This document shows, in pieces, positions 1-11,500 of a DNA stretch of 64,000 nt. Position 1 is the first letter of the stretch. Every line of letters begins with the position of its first letter. Made by a program: the position numbers and the translations under genes. Below the pieces are notes generated by a model, which was given only the letters and a program-made list of their open reading frames with translations, had not been told where the DNA came from and ran no database searches. The stretch is from the NCBI RefSeq assembly GCF_036417845.1, contig NC_089979.1, positions 48,182,775 through 48,246,774 of the forward strand, written 5' to 3'. The stretch comes from Apteryx mantelli. Lineage: Eukaryota > Chordata > Aves > Apterygiformes > Apterygidae.

Positions 1-2440
1 GAAACATTTGAATTGTAGTTCAGAAACCAGCTTGTAGAAGAAGTAGGAGAGATTATAAAATCCCCCCGAGCATGCTGCAGAACAACTGATTTCCATGCAT
101 TTTTTGTTTGTTTTGTTCTTTTCCAGAGACATTCACAGCACTTTCTGGAGACATTCCCACCGTTCAGCTGAAGGTAGTTTCTGTTATATGTGTCAAGGAA
201 ATGTGTTTCAGGGCAACTTTAAAATGAGTGATGTCACTCTTTACATATATTTCAGTAACTAAAAGAAAATCATAAAATAACTGGAGGGAACGTCTGCAGA
301 GTGCAAACCTCTCTCTCCATGGGCTTCCCCAGCTACTACAAGGTAACAATGGAAGTTTGGCTCAGCATTTGGCAAGTCAAAAACTCTGCTTAGTATTAAA
401 TAAAAATACATTTTTCTACTGTGGTCCCTACCCTTATGACCCTTTCCTTAGAGCCTCTCACTGGCTTCTTGAATGGGGAGTTTTAAAAGTGAGGATAACC
501 TCCCCACATACCACTTCCATGCAGTGGAGGAACAGACTCTCTCAGTTATCAGCTATATCTGACACGGGGATTTCCTGAGCTGGCAGTGGTTTCTGTATAT
601 TCAGTAACCCCCAATGCCTTTTTTTTTCCATGCACTTGCCCAGTGTTCCCTTGAAGCTAAGTAAACTTTATCATTCACAGCAGCTCTTGTTACAAGCCGT
701 GTGCTTTAGCTTTAGTTATAGGTGTGGATTTCCAGAGTGCACATTTTTATTTGGAGCATCCTGTGCTGGGAGAGCAGTGGATGCAAATCCCTCTGGGTAA
801 GCTCCCAAAAATCCTGATTCCTCGGCTGTATTCTGAAACCCCTGCTATGATACAAAATACAGGCTTGGCCTCCTCCCCAGGCTCCAGCTGACCTCAGCAC
901 AGGCAGAGCGAGCCAAGGCTGGGGCAAGCACAGTCTGCAAGCCGAGAGCCCTTGGATGCCTTGCCGCACAGCACCTGTGCCAAACCCAAAACAGTCCTTG
1001 GTGGAAGGGAGATACTTTGCTTGTTGTGTCAATAAAAATCTTAGGTCCCTCCCTGAGCATACCCTATGGTGCTGGGTGCAGCAGCGACTCTGGCATGCCA
1101 GACGGAGCATCTGTAGCAACTCAGGTCTGGATGTAAGGTCCAACTTTTCCAGCTTGTGTTCTTCAAGACAGGCTCAAAAACTGTGCCCAAACGGCACTCT
1201 GAGCTCTTGAAGGCTCTGCTCAGGACAGGCTCTTACCTCTACACACAGAAGTCTGACAGTGATTTTTTTCCCCCCACTGATTTTTCACCAAAGGCATCAG
1301 TTGGAGGAGTGTGCTTGAAAGCCTGAGACAGTGGCAGGAATAGGACAAGAAGGCAGGAAAAAAGATTTCTGTGACTGCATTTTGAATGCGCTGAAAGCAG
1401 AGAGGCCAGAAGAAGAAATGGTCAGGGAGCAAACCGCTCAGGAAGCAAACCACCCAGAACCTGTAGCTCATTAATCACAGTAAAAGCAGAGAGGGAAGGA
1501 CAGATTTTTGGGATTCTTGGAGGCCATAAACACTTACCACCAGTGTCAGGCTCCTAGGGAAGAGCAGCTGATTTATTTTAACTCTTTCTGAACTGATTTA
1601 TTACTGATAAGGCACAAGGTTTAATCTGAGATGGGGCTGGATGATCAAATGCCCAGGAAAGAACAGAGGTTGGAAGAAAATGCCAGGTCTTGATTAAGTC
1701 TAGCCTCACTCTGAATACACCTTGAAGTACTACGGTACTACTACTTTCTCATAGTCTCTGCTTGCCTCCCAAGGCACTCATGCTAAGGATGGCAGCAACC
1801 CCACCGCAGCATGTTGATTCATACTTGTGGAGCCTGACATCCTTAGTGAGGATGAGCAGGAGACATAAATCACCAGCCATTTGGATATAGCCCCTGTCAC
1901 TCTGGTATTTCAGCACTAAGGTAACCATGTTCTGTTATTTTTAGATAAGAAAGCTTTAGACCACAGCAATCCCAGGCACAGGGTTATCTATGGTTGGATG
2001 CTAACCATATGCTTACACAACTGTAAATGGTCATTTACAAAAACACAGCTCTACTGGAAGCAATGTATTAATTGGATAGACATGCTGCTAGCACTAGCAC
2101 ATGCTGATACCATTTGAAATGTTAGTACAAACATGTTTTCTTTTTTCCCCCCCTCAGAGGGCAACAGATACAGCAGACAGCTGACGCCACTAGTCTCTGC
2201 ACTCATAGTGATGACAGAAAAGACATCTTGAATTGCTTCATAAATGAAATCAAAGTATGTGGATGAAATGGTGGATAGTGGTGCTTTAAAACAAACAAAC
2301 AAACAAACCAAAAAAAACCCAACCCCCAAACGCCTCACTACTTGATATTCATTCATTAGAAATCACCAGTCTTGCTGTACTAGCACTTGTGTGATGATTA
2401 CTGACAAGTTCCAAAAAAAGCTGTAAATAAACAGACACGC
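1..2440. other. intergenic sequence downstream of DSG2
   Basis: No open frame here has coding character, splice structure or a domain I recognise, and I see no RNA gene. The stretch holds simple repeats such as a short CAAA run near 2290-2308. In mammals the next gene downstream of DSG2 is transthyretin (TTR). No TTR exon is visible, so it would lie outside the window if synteny holds. Confidence 0.6.
2290..2308. repeat. short (CAAA)n simple repeat
   Basis: About four copies of a CAAA unit followed by an A/C-rich stretch. It lies outside any exon. Confidence 0.8.
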
Positions 2441-2484
2441 AGAGTTCTGACTTTTTCAGAATGTTAGTTAACAGGACACCAACG

Positions 2485-2656
2485 TTTATTACTCTGTCAT
2501 TAAGATAGTCCTTTAGACCATTTTATTTGCAGTAATTAGGACTAGCATTTCCAAAAGAAATTTAAAGAAACAGAAGTGTCATTGCTTTCATCAGGGTGGC
2601 TGTTTTAAACTTGAATAAGTAATGACAAAAATTGTTGTAGAATTTTTTTTTTTATT
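2485..2656 (-). terminator. DSG2: cluster of polyadenylation signals for DSG2
   Basis: Reading the minus strand, AATAAA occurs at 2656-2651, 2527-2522 and 2490-2485. These are the first canonical hexamers clustered downstream of the DSG2 stop codon. Cleavage would be expected 10 to 30 bases beyond one or more of them, so several alternative 3' ends are possible. Confidence 0.5.
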
Positions 2657-3210
2657 TAAGATTGCATAAAAATGCAGAAATAATCAATTAAAAAGTCCAA
2701 AATACATTATAAGTTCACTCCCTCTACCTGCAGGAAAAAGTGTTCACCACTTAAAACTGCACAATTCTTAAAAGTAAATACATGTACTTTAAAACCAGAG
2801 TTTAAGAGAGAAATAACCAACAGGACCAAGCAAGTGAGCAGTCTGATTTGCTTGGAAGTACTCTTCCACTTAAAATAACAGCCTTTGCTTACAGACCCCT
2901 GCTGAACATAGCCATAGTTCTTACTTATGTTTATGAATCAACTTTTATCTTCTTCTCCCACAAATAAAATACACTGAAAGCATTTCTAGTCAAAGGCAAA
3001 ACATATCAATGGAAAACATAACACCACAGCTGCATGAAAAGTCCAGTAAAAATGGAGACAGCCAGGAAGCCCTGCATGTGCATGGGCTTAGCACTACCAT
3101 GACTAGCTTACTGATATTATGGGTATGGGAGGTCAACATTTACAGTGTTAATACATAATCTAAAATACTTCTTTCTCCTCTGGAAAACCATGAGGAGTGT
3201 ATTAGAGTGG

Positions 3211-3230
3211 TTTATATATATATATATATT
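3211..3230. repeat. (TA)n microsatellite
   Basis: About nine TA units followed by a T-rich run, inside the predicted DSG2 3' UTR. Confidence 0.85.
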
Positions 3231-4489
3231 TTTTTATAAAAAGCTCACCTTAAATGTTTCAAACTGCATACAAATAAGTATTTACACATGAATATATACA
3301 TAGTGCCAAATATTACAATACTCTTTTCCCTTTTTACCACATAAGTTTCAAGAAAAAAAAAATTCTAAGTTTTTCAGAATTGCAGTAAGATTTCTATTTT
3401 CTTGTCAGAGCTAATAGAGCTACCATTACACAGCACTACACAGGCCACAGGACTTCTGATACTGGAGCCAGCAGAACTTCAAAAATACATGTTAGGCTGC
3501 ACTATCTTTTCTGTGCTTGAGAGTTCACAGATGAAATAAAAATCACTTAATTGCACTTGTAATCAGACCCAACAGATGTCTAAGGGCCATAAACTTTGCT
3601 AACAGAAGCCACTGAATCTCTGGTTCTAAAGCTAAAGTAAGTTTTGGCTGTTTCTCATGCATTATTAAATGATTAATTAGAAGTCAATGAAAATCTGTAT
3701 GATACAAATGCTTATTTTTCCATACATTGTCAGTCTAGACCCAGGCCAAGTAATGACATTTTTATGTTGACAGGTACTGAACAATTTGAGTTCTCTGCAT
3801 TTTTGCTACTCAGCCTCTTTAACCCATGTGCCAACATGCAATTGATGACTCAGAAGACACAAATGCTGATAACCTGAAGTTGCAACTTTCCTCCAGAAGA
3901 ACACCACACTGCCGCCCTGAGGACATAAGGACTTTGGGGACTGGCCTTCTCAGGAAGGAGAGATTTCATTGTAAATTAGCTAAAGCATTGTGCTCTGGAG
4001 CTGCAGCTTAGGGGGATCTGCCCTGGCCCACAAGGGAAAAAATGGGAAATCACAGAATGGGGAACTGATGCCTCTTTTGGGAAGATCTGACCAGACTAAG
4101 CGACAGTTCAGAAACTGAACCTGTGCTTTGTACCCTACCATCCATCGCAAGATTTCAGATTTTTTTCTGTTTTTCCATGATTATGTAGCTGTAGTTATGT
4201 GTTATTATACTAACTGAACAATAAAAGCAATTCCAAACCTAGCAAACAAGGAAAAAATATTTCCTGCACCTTCCCACTTTGAAAGCACCATTGCAAGTGT
4301 CACATCACAACACCAGATTTCTTTTTTTCTAAGCCTCTTGGTCATAATCCTTATTTATAGGAACTACCACAAGACAGCCCATGTCATTTTTAAAGCTCCA
4401 AAAAAGTACAGAGCTCAAGAGCGAGCCCAAAAGCAAAATGTGTACTGAAATAAAGGAAGCCAAACACAGCTGCCTGGGAGAGGCCCTGT

Positions 4490-5512
4490 TTATGAGCGAG
4501 TGTACTGTACAGTGCTGTATTTTGTGACCCGCGAAGACTTGCTCAGAGTGGACCCAGCAGGAGGAACCCCCTCTGAGGCCGGGCCTGGCTGGCTGAGCAG
4601 GGAGTCTGTGATTAATACGTGCTCTTGCCTTCCATGTCCAGCATCTGCCGTCTGCTCACTTCTGCTTTGCATCCCCGAGACCTGGGCTGGTGTGACCACC
4701 CGCTCGGTCACCACCACGCTCTGCCCTTCGGATAAACCGGGGAAGCTCAGCGAGCCCTGATCAGAAGTGGGCACAAGCACCCTCTCCCGCTCTCTCACGA
4801 CAACATACTGCGAATCTGGGAGATCTTGAGCTGTTAAGACCCCTGGCCTAGCACCCTCTGCCTTAATCATCCTTTCTGTAACCACCACATTACTTCCATT
4901 TGGCAAACTGGGAATTTCCACCATGTCCTGCAAGCTCGAAGCAGGTGCAAACACTCTCTCTGTCACCACTACATTCTCCTTAAACTGGGGATCTAGGAAA
5001 ACAGCAGCAGGGGTGCCCGCAGAATAGGATGTTTCTGTCACAGTGACATTGCTCTCAGAGTACGATTTGGAAACAGGCCTGGCCTCATGCTGCCCAGACC
5101 TCGATACAAAGGTTGTTTCCGTGACCATCTCCTGAGACACAGTGTCTGATCCTACAGCATTATCCCTGCGTGCTGCCTGGGCTGCCTGCAAGCAGCTGTC
5201 CGAAGCAAAGGCCTGTTCAGAAATGAAAGTACTTTGCTGATCTAAGGATTGTGACTTTGCGTCATTAAGACCAAAACTTGATTCATTCCTGGAGCTACTA
5301 TCTTTCATGTCTATATGCCTACCCATGCATATTTCTGCTAGAGTCTTAAATTTATCTCCTAAATCATCAAGAAAGTGGTCATCAAGATCACTCTCAATAA
5401 AGCTGCAGCAGCCGACCGACCCATGGGGAGAGCTTGACTCTCCCTGAGAATAAACCAGGAGACAATCCTTTGCAGCTTGGGCTTCATCTTCATTCACGAA
5501 AGAGACAACTTT
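4490..5512 (-). CDS. DSG2: DSG2 exon 15: catenin-binding end, linker, RUD repeats, C-terminus
   Basis: This last coding exon covers residues 772-1111 and ends in TAA. It starts after a CTTTAG acceptor in phase 0. Residues about 787-835 carry the cadherin-like catenin-binding segment, with [19 protein letters not shown] and [16 protein letters not shown]. That segment recruits plakoglobin in desmogleins. About six desmoglein repeats follow, each marked by a VTET or VVVTER-type motif. The protein closes with [15 protein letters not shown], a tail closely shared with the paralogue upstream. The long unspliced frame and the motif order make this the clearest exon of the gene. Confidence 0.97.
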   Translation of the reverse strand, partial: KVVSFVNEDEAQAAKDCLLVYSQGESSSPHGSVGCCSFIESDLDDHFLDDLGDKFKTLAEICMGRHIDMKDSSSRNESSFGLNDAKSQSLDQQSTFISEQAFASDSCLQAAQAARRDNAVGSDTVSQEMVTETTFVSRSGQHEARPVSKSYSESNVTVTETSYSAGTPAAVFLDPQFKENVVVTERVFAPASSLQDMVEIPSLPNGSNVVVTERMIKAEGARPGVLTAQDLPDSQYVVVRERERVLVPTSDQGSLSFPGLSEGQSVVVTERVVTPAQVSGMQSRSEQTADAGHGRQEHVLITDSLLSQPGPASEGVPPAGSTLSKSSRVTKYSTVQYTRS

Positions 5513-8500
5513 CTAAAGAGAAAACAAAAGGAAGCATAAAGTTCATTAATGGCAGTTCCAGACATTATCAACTTCAAAGATCAGGAATGTTTTGTCAAAA
5601 AAAGATTAGAATAAGATTTTAACTGAACCCACAAAAACTGCCAACCAACCAAGTAGTGTCTAGCACTGCTTTTCACCTGAAATTAATCTGAACTTGACAT
5701 TGCACTAAATGAGAAAAAGGATACTGCACTCTGGGATTAAACTACAAGCCTCAAGTACTATCACCATCTGCTGTTAAAACTGCCAGATACCCATTTGTGA
5801 TACTACTCTATCCTAACAAACGTACCAAGATTGCTTTTATTTTGGTTCAGTGAATGAATTTCATATGTTATTAAGCCTCTGTGGGAGAGTGTCAAAACCA
5901 TGCCTGACAATATCCTAATATTTAAACATATGTTTAATGAGCACATGCTGACATGTTATCACCTTCCATGGCCGTTTTCACCAGCGTAGCCTGCAGAACC
6001 TGGCCAAAAGAGTGGAGAAATTGCAAAGTTAAATACCTATGTTTCCATAGGTATTAAGCGATTTAAGCCCAACATGTAAATTGGCACTACACAGGCCACT
6101 TCAGAAGAAGCAGGGTTCATGGATCACGAATACACTGCTTCCAGGGCCAGCTCAGTCTGAAAGCAGCATCTGCAACAAAATTAGCTTCTGGTACTAGCTT
6201 GAATATCCTTGTATATGCTTGCACCAGCTTTAATTCCAGGAGCAAAGACAGACAAATATCCTGGGCCTGCTGAACCAGCTTTACCTAATATGTTTGTTGG
6301 CTTGTGTTCAGAGCCACTCTGCTGCCATATTCAGGTTTTTGGAGTGCATATTAGCTTAGGCACCAGGACAATGTGGTATATACCCAGATCCAAATTGCCT
6401 CCACATGTTGATCTATGTTTGATCCTGGAAGCAGGTACATTCCCTGAGATGTTTCTACATAAATCAGCACACATCTGAAACAACGTGGATTGGTTATTTG
6501 TCCGTTTTTGTTTTCCCTATAATCTGAGATATTTTAGCCTCACAAAAGTTGTAAAGCTGACTGTAGTCACTTCACTAAGCCCTCCTGTGGGACTTGAGCA
6601 GTTAGTTATGCTCAGATTATGTGCAATACTACAAAGAACAATGTGTGGAGGAAAAGCAAGTTGTTGGGCAAAAAGATGACACCAGCACCACTTCATCAGC
6701 TGTTTTGAATAAACAGACCTCACCCTCTACCCTTTGCCATCTATAGCCTATCTTTCAAGCACTTGCTCCATGATAAGGTTCTTAGCTGCGATTCATGAAG
6801 AGTCATGAAGGTGCCTCCCTACAGACCAGTGTAAGGTGCTTAAGCCCCTGAGGTTTACATCACGTCATCTCCCTCACAGCTTTTCCTTGTGAACAAGGGG
6901 CTCCTTGGTTGCTGCCAAATATCCTGGATTCCTTTCCCTGGTCTCTCTTGAGGAGGGTCTCATCAGGGACATCTAAACACCGAGTGCTACGAGACTGAGC
7001 ATTGTCATGCTTTAAGTCCCACGTGTGAACCTGAACCCATAAACTGCCCCCACCACAGATACACACAGCTTAGAACACTGTATACGGGTCAGGATCTATG
7101 TTTGTAATAACATAAGTGGCATTTCACAACTCACTTTCCCCAAAATCACCTACTAGTATCTCTAAGCGTCAATATCAAGACACTGTTACTCAGGTCATAT
7201 GCTTACATCACTGAAGTAGTCTCTTAAAAATTCTTCATTCACGGCTCCTCCAGTTCCCACCATCACACTTCCTCCGGCCACCACTGTCTTGCCTTCTGCA
7301 ACTGTCATGCCTTCAGCCCCTCCAGCTGCCATGGCTCCATAATCAGCACCAGAAAAGAGGTGCCTTTGCTCTTCACATCTTTCATTGGTCCTGGCCACAG
7401 TGCCGCAATGCCCTCTTACATTAGATGCAGAATTGCTGCATCCTGCCACAGCTTCCTCTATGCTCATTGCTGTCGCTCCGCTGGCCGCTGCTTTCAACTT
7501 CCCCACTGCAGTGGGTGTGATGAGGTTTAGCACTGACTGCATAAAACAACACAAATTAAGATAAGCACATGGAACTCACCGAACCAGCAGCGGGGCTGGG
7601 TGGGACCTGGGAGGGTGCCATTTGATGACTTGTTCGAATTTGTACTTATAACATGTTGCTGCAAAGAGTAAAGTGCCTCATGAAATAGGGTGTAGCTTCT
7701 ATGACTGTTCTCAGGAGGAGAGAGGAGTGTTTCTACAGATATATTGTTTCTTAAAACTCAAAGGGTTGGGAATCAAAGAGGGGAAGAGGAAAAGAAAACA
7801 AACAAAAAACAAAACAACTTGTGAAACTCTAGAGAGCTCAACTGTTCCAAGAAAGTTTTGGTAGTCCCTTCAGCCATAGAGACATGTGATACCGGCCAGC
7901 TTTCCCCAAGCAAAAAAGTGGAGAGCATATACTGCCTACTGTCTCTTCTGTGGTGCTACCTGAACCTTTCTTCTTTCCTAGAAGTTTGGCTTCCCTATTA
8001 AGTTTACTGTCTTTCATCAAAAACTAGTGGAAGTATTGGCCCTAAATCAAGGTTTATTACCTTACTCTTGTTTCTTTGTTAGTGCCCACAAGTGTGCTAG
8101 TGTCATGCTTGTTTTTTGAAAATTGGGTTTTGTAAGACAACAAGAGTGAGCAAACTTCTCTTGAACTCACTGTTCTTCTTTCCCTCTGAATATTTCTAGT
8201 TATTTCTGCTCAATTTTTTTTAGAATTTCCTCTGTTTAAGAAGGGAGGACATGAGGAAGTCAATTGAAATGCAACCTGAAACTTTAAATTAGTGATGGGA
8301 AGCTAAGCTTTATAACCCATTCTTTTACTGCTTTAAAATACTCCCAGACAGGCATAGAACACTCTAGGCTTGCAAATGTAAATACATTACTCTTTACAGC
8401 ATCAATGCTTTTCCCACACTCCTAACTTCTGCTCAGATACTATCAACACTTGCTTGGTTACTTTCCCTTTACTTTGGGATTTAAACATCATAGTTGGTAT

Positions 8501-11500
8501 TTCCAGAGCTGCTGATGGAATTCATCTTCCACATATCTTCCACTGAGCCCGACATAGTTAATTTCAATTAATGTTCATGTGTGGTTAAAATCTGCTCTAC
8601 AGCTTTGAAACACCAACCCATAATGCGGAAGAGATGCCAAGTGCAAAACTGAAATACTTGGATGAAAATCAAAGCAAAGTGTTATTAGGTAAACATGCCT
8701 TCTCTTCGGGAGCTGCTCCCTCACTGTTCCAGTTACGTAACATCTCCTCACTGTAGTCTGGTATTGCAGCAAATCCCTTAGCTCCCGATCCACACCGACA
8801 CAACAGCAATAATAGTGGAATAACTGCAAGGAAACACAGTTTGCCATTAACTATGTGATGATTAGGGCCAAAACATGGTAACAGCAAATACTAAAGTCCT
8901 GGGCAGCTCCCATACAGAAATGCATCTTCAATGAGTTAATGATCAGCATAAGGAGTGATAAGGGCTGCAGACAAGTTCCCAAATATTCAAGATTTCCTAG
9001 ACACATATGCCAGGATGGTTTCCTAGAGAATAAACTGCCCATTAACCTGTGTCAAGGCCTCAGTCTTACAAATGATCATGCATGTGCTTAGCTGTACTTC
9101 TATTGAAGATATCATCTTGCAAAACTGAGCTCTAAATAATCACTGAACAACCTTAAAATTTCTACGTCCTCCTCTTCTTTTACTACTAGACAAATAAATG
9201 ACTTTATATAGACTCCACCTCACTACTCCTATGATATGTTTACAGTGTTACCCGGGGAACCGAAAACAATCTTGCTTCAGGAGCAGAACATACATGCCTG
9301 GAATGAATTCTGTTTTGCTACAGCTAGATTGATACTAGCATAAGCAATAAATTTTTGCCAGTTTAGATATAGCATTGGTATATGTGGCCATACTCCAACT
9401 CAAAGTGCTGTTCTTGTTCTTCTGTAAGACAAAAGAGAAGCTCAAAAGAGTGTCATGCGCTATTCAGAATAAGTAACCATATCTGGGCTGTCAGTGAGGG
9501 AGAAGAGTGTGGTGAGGAACCAAAGCACTGTGGCTTGAGGGGGAAGAGCTAGTTTCACACAGGGAAGTGTGGGAAACGTTGACAAGTTTTCTTACTCCTT
9601 CTCCACGTGGTATTTTATGGCATGATAAACAAAAGCTCAAGTCTGACATAATAATTTTAAAATGTACAGCTTGAAATCTTTTGAGGGTGAAATGCTGATG
9701 TTACCAAAATTAGTTGGAAATTTGCCATGACATCATAAAGACCAGGAATTTACTCACAAAGTAAATAGAGATGATAAACCCTGAGAGCAGGGACTGTTTC
9801 TTCTCAGGTGCCTTGCAGACCATACTCTTAGTGCTTCTGAGATAATATAAAACAATTACTTACGCAGCAAAAGTAAAAATGCCAGGATAATTAGTGCAAT
9901 TGCTCCAGGTCCCAGACCCGTTGACTGACGTTCGGCACATGAGGGTATAGAGCTGTCACGTGAACACGTACAAACAGTCAAATGTAGAGACTGTTTCTGG
10001 GTACAGCTGAACCCTTGGTAATCTTGTATTAAGATCGGAATTTCGATTTTGCCAGTTTTCAGGTTTCGTGGGATCAGCTGTATGCTAGTGTCTGAGGCAG
10101 AAGGGTGGGGTTAAAGAAAAAGAAAACAATCAAGAAATGAGTGAAGAGAAAGTTAGCTCCTGTAAACTAAGGGAAATTAGGTCTTCCCAATCTCCCAACC
10201 AGGCCCCCGGTTAAGTCATGCCAATGCAATGGAATCAACTTTAATTAGCTGCTGCTACAGTTTATACACTGTTATTTTTATCAAATCATTCATGCTGGTA
10301 ACAGAGTAGCTGCCCTCACTTGCAGTCTTAGGTAACTGTGGAAGAGTTTCAAACTAGCAGAGACTATTACATAATACAGCCTGACTGCCTGGCTAGCCCT
10401 AACCTTTACATCATCCAGATAACTAAAGGCTGAATTCACAAAAACAATTTCAGCCTGTAGGGTAATCTGTTTTAGGCCACAGGCAGAGACCAGGGGAGTC
10501 AAAATACCACCCATTTCTGTGGCCATGTGATGTCAAGGACACAATTAGGTGAGAGATGCCCAGATGATCCCAGCTGGGGAACACCACCCTATTCTGAAAA
10601 GCAATAATCCCTACAATTACTGCTAGTCTGACTACAAGTGGGGTGAGAAAATGTAAGAATTCTTTCTTGGTCCTAAACCTGGTGATCAGGATGACTGATT
10701 TTTACTTTGCAGTGTTATCCTGTTAGGTTATAGATGACAGAATAAGGAGTTTGAGAAGAAAAAGTATTTTCTGGTGCCTTGCATTTACCTGAAGCATTTC
10801 TTTCAAGTATTTCCTAGGTGTGTGTGAATGAGAATGTGAGAAGAAAATACTTATCTCATTTCATAGTACTCATTCAAATGATTTAAGAAAGAGGGCTGCA
10901 ATTGCAGAGGCCTGCAGTTGTTATTGCTCCTTCGCCTAGTGTACGGGAGAATCTTGGACAGGTTGTATAGCACTTCCCTTTTTCAAGGCCCACACTATGT
11001 AGACTTTTTTTTTTTTTTTTTTTAAATTAAAGGCTAAAGCAACTGCAGCCCAGTAACACAGTCACATCTCCAAGCTTAGTTTTAATGAAGTGCATCTCAT
11101 ATCATTTTGCTTGCTTTCTGTGGGAAGATGGGGTGTGGTTTAATCCCAGTGTCACCCACAAACTCCTGGATGCCACATATGGGTCATTGAAGTAGGCAAA
11201 GATGGTTCAACTGAGGGAAGGAGACAGGTCCCAGAATACATAATTGTGCTGACACCCACTAGAGAGAAGAGAGTAGGAGGCAAATGACGTGTCTTCATGT
11301 ATGACTCCATACACGTGGATTTTTATTTTTTTTGTCTGGATCAGCCAAACTCTCAGTATGACCAGAATTAAAGTGCAACACCCCTGTAAAACTCCAAAGA
11401 ACCGAAAGCAACTTAAAATATATTTTCTTACCATTTCTGGATCCAATCATCCAATTTTTTGTTGTCCCCTCTGGCTCAACAAGAGTAAAGCTGAAGGGAG

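Larger units (their letters stand above)
2440..4489 (-). other. DSG2: probable DSG2 3' UTR
   Basis: AT-rich sequence follows the DSG2 stop codon on the minus strand with no further exon. It runs to a cluster of three AATAAA hexamers, suggesting a 3' UTR of about 1.8 to 2.0 kb. The end is inferred from the hexamers only; transcript data would fix it. A short TA repeat lies inside at 3211-3230. Confidence 0.55.

Noticed and set aside
712-1210. Overlapping frames of 71 to 143 codons downstream of DSG2, considered for TTR exons
   Set aside because: None contains transthyretin-like sequence or exon boundaries, and the frames overlap on both strands.
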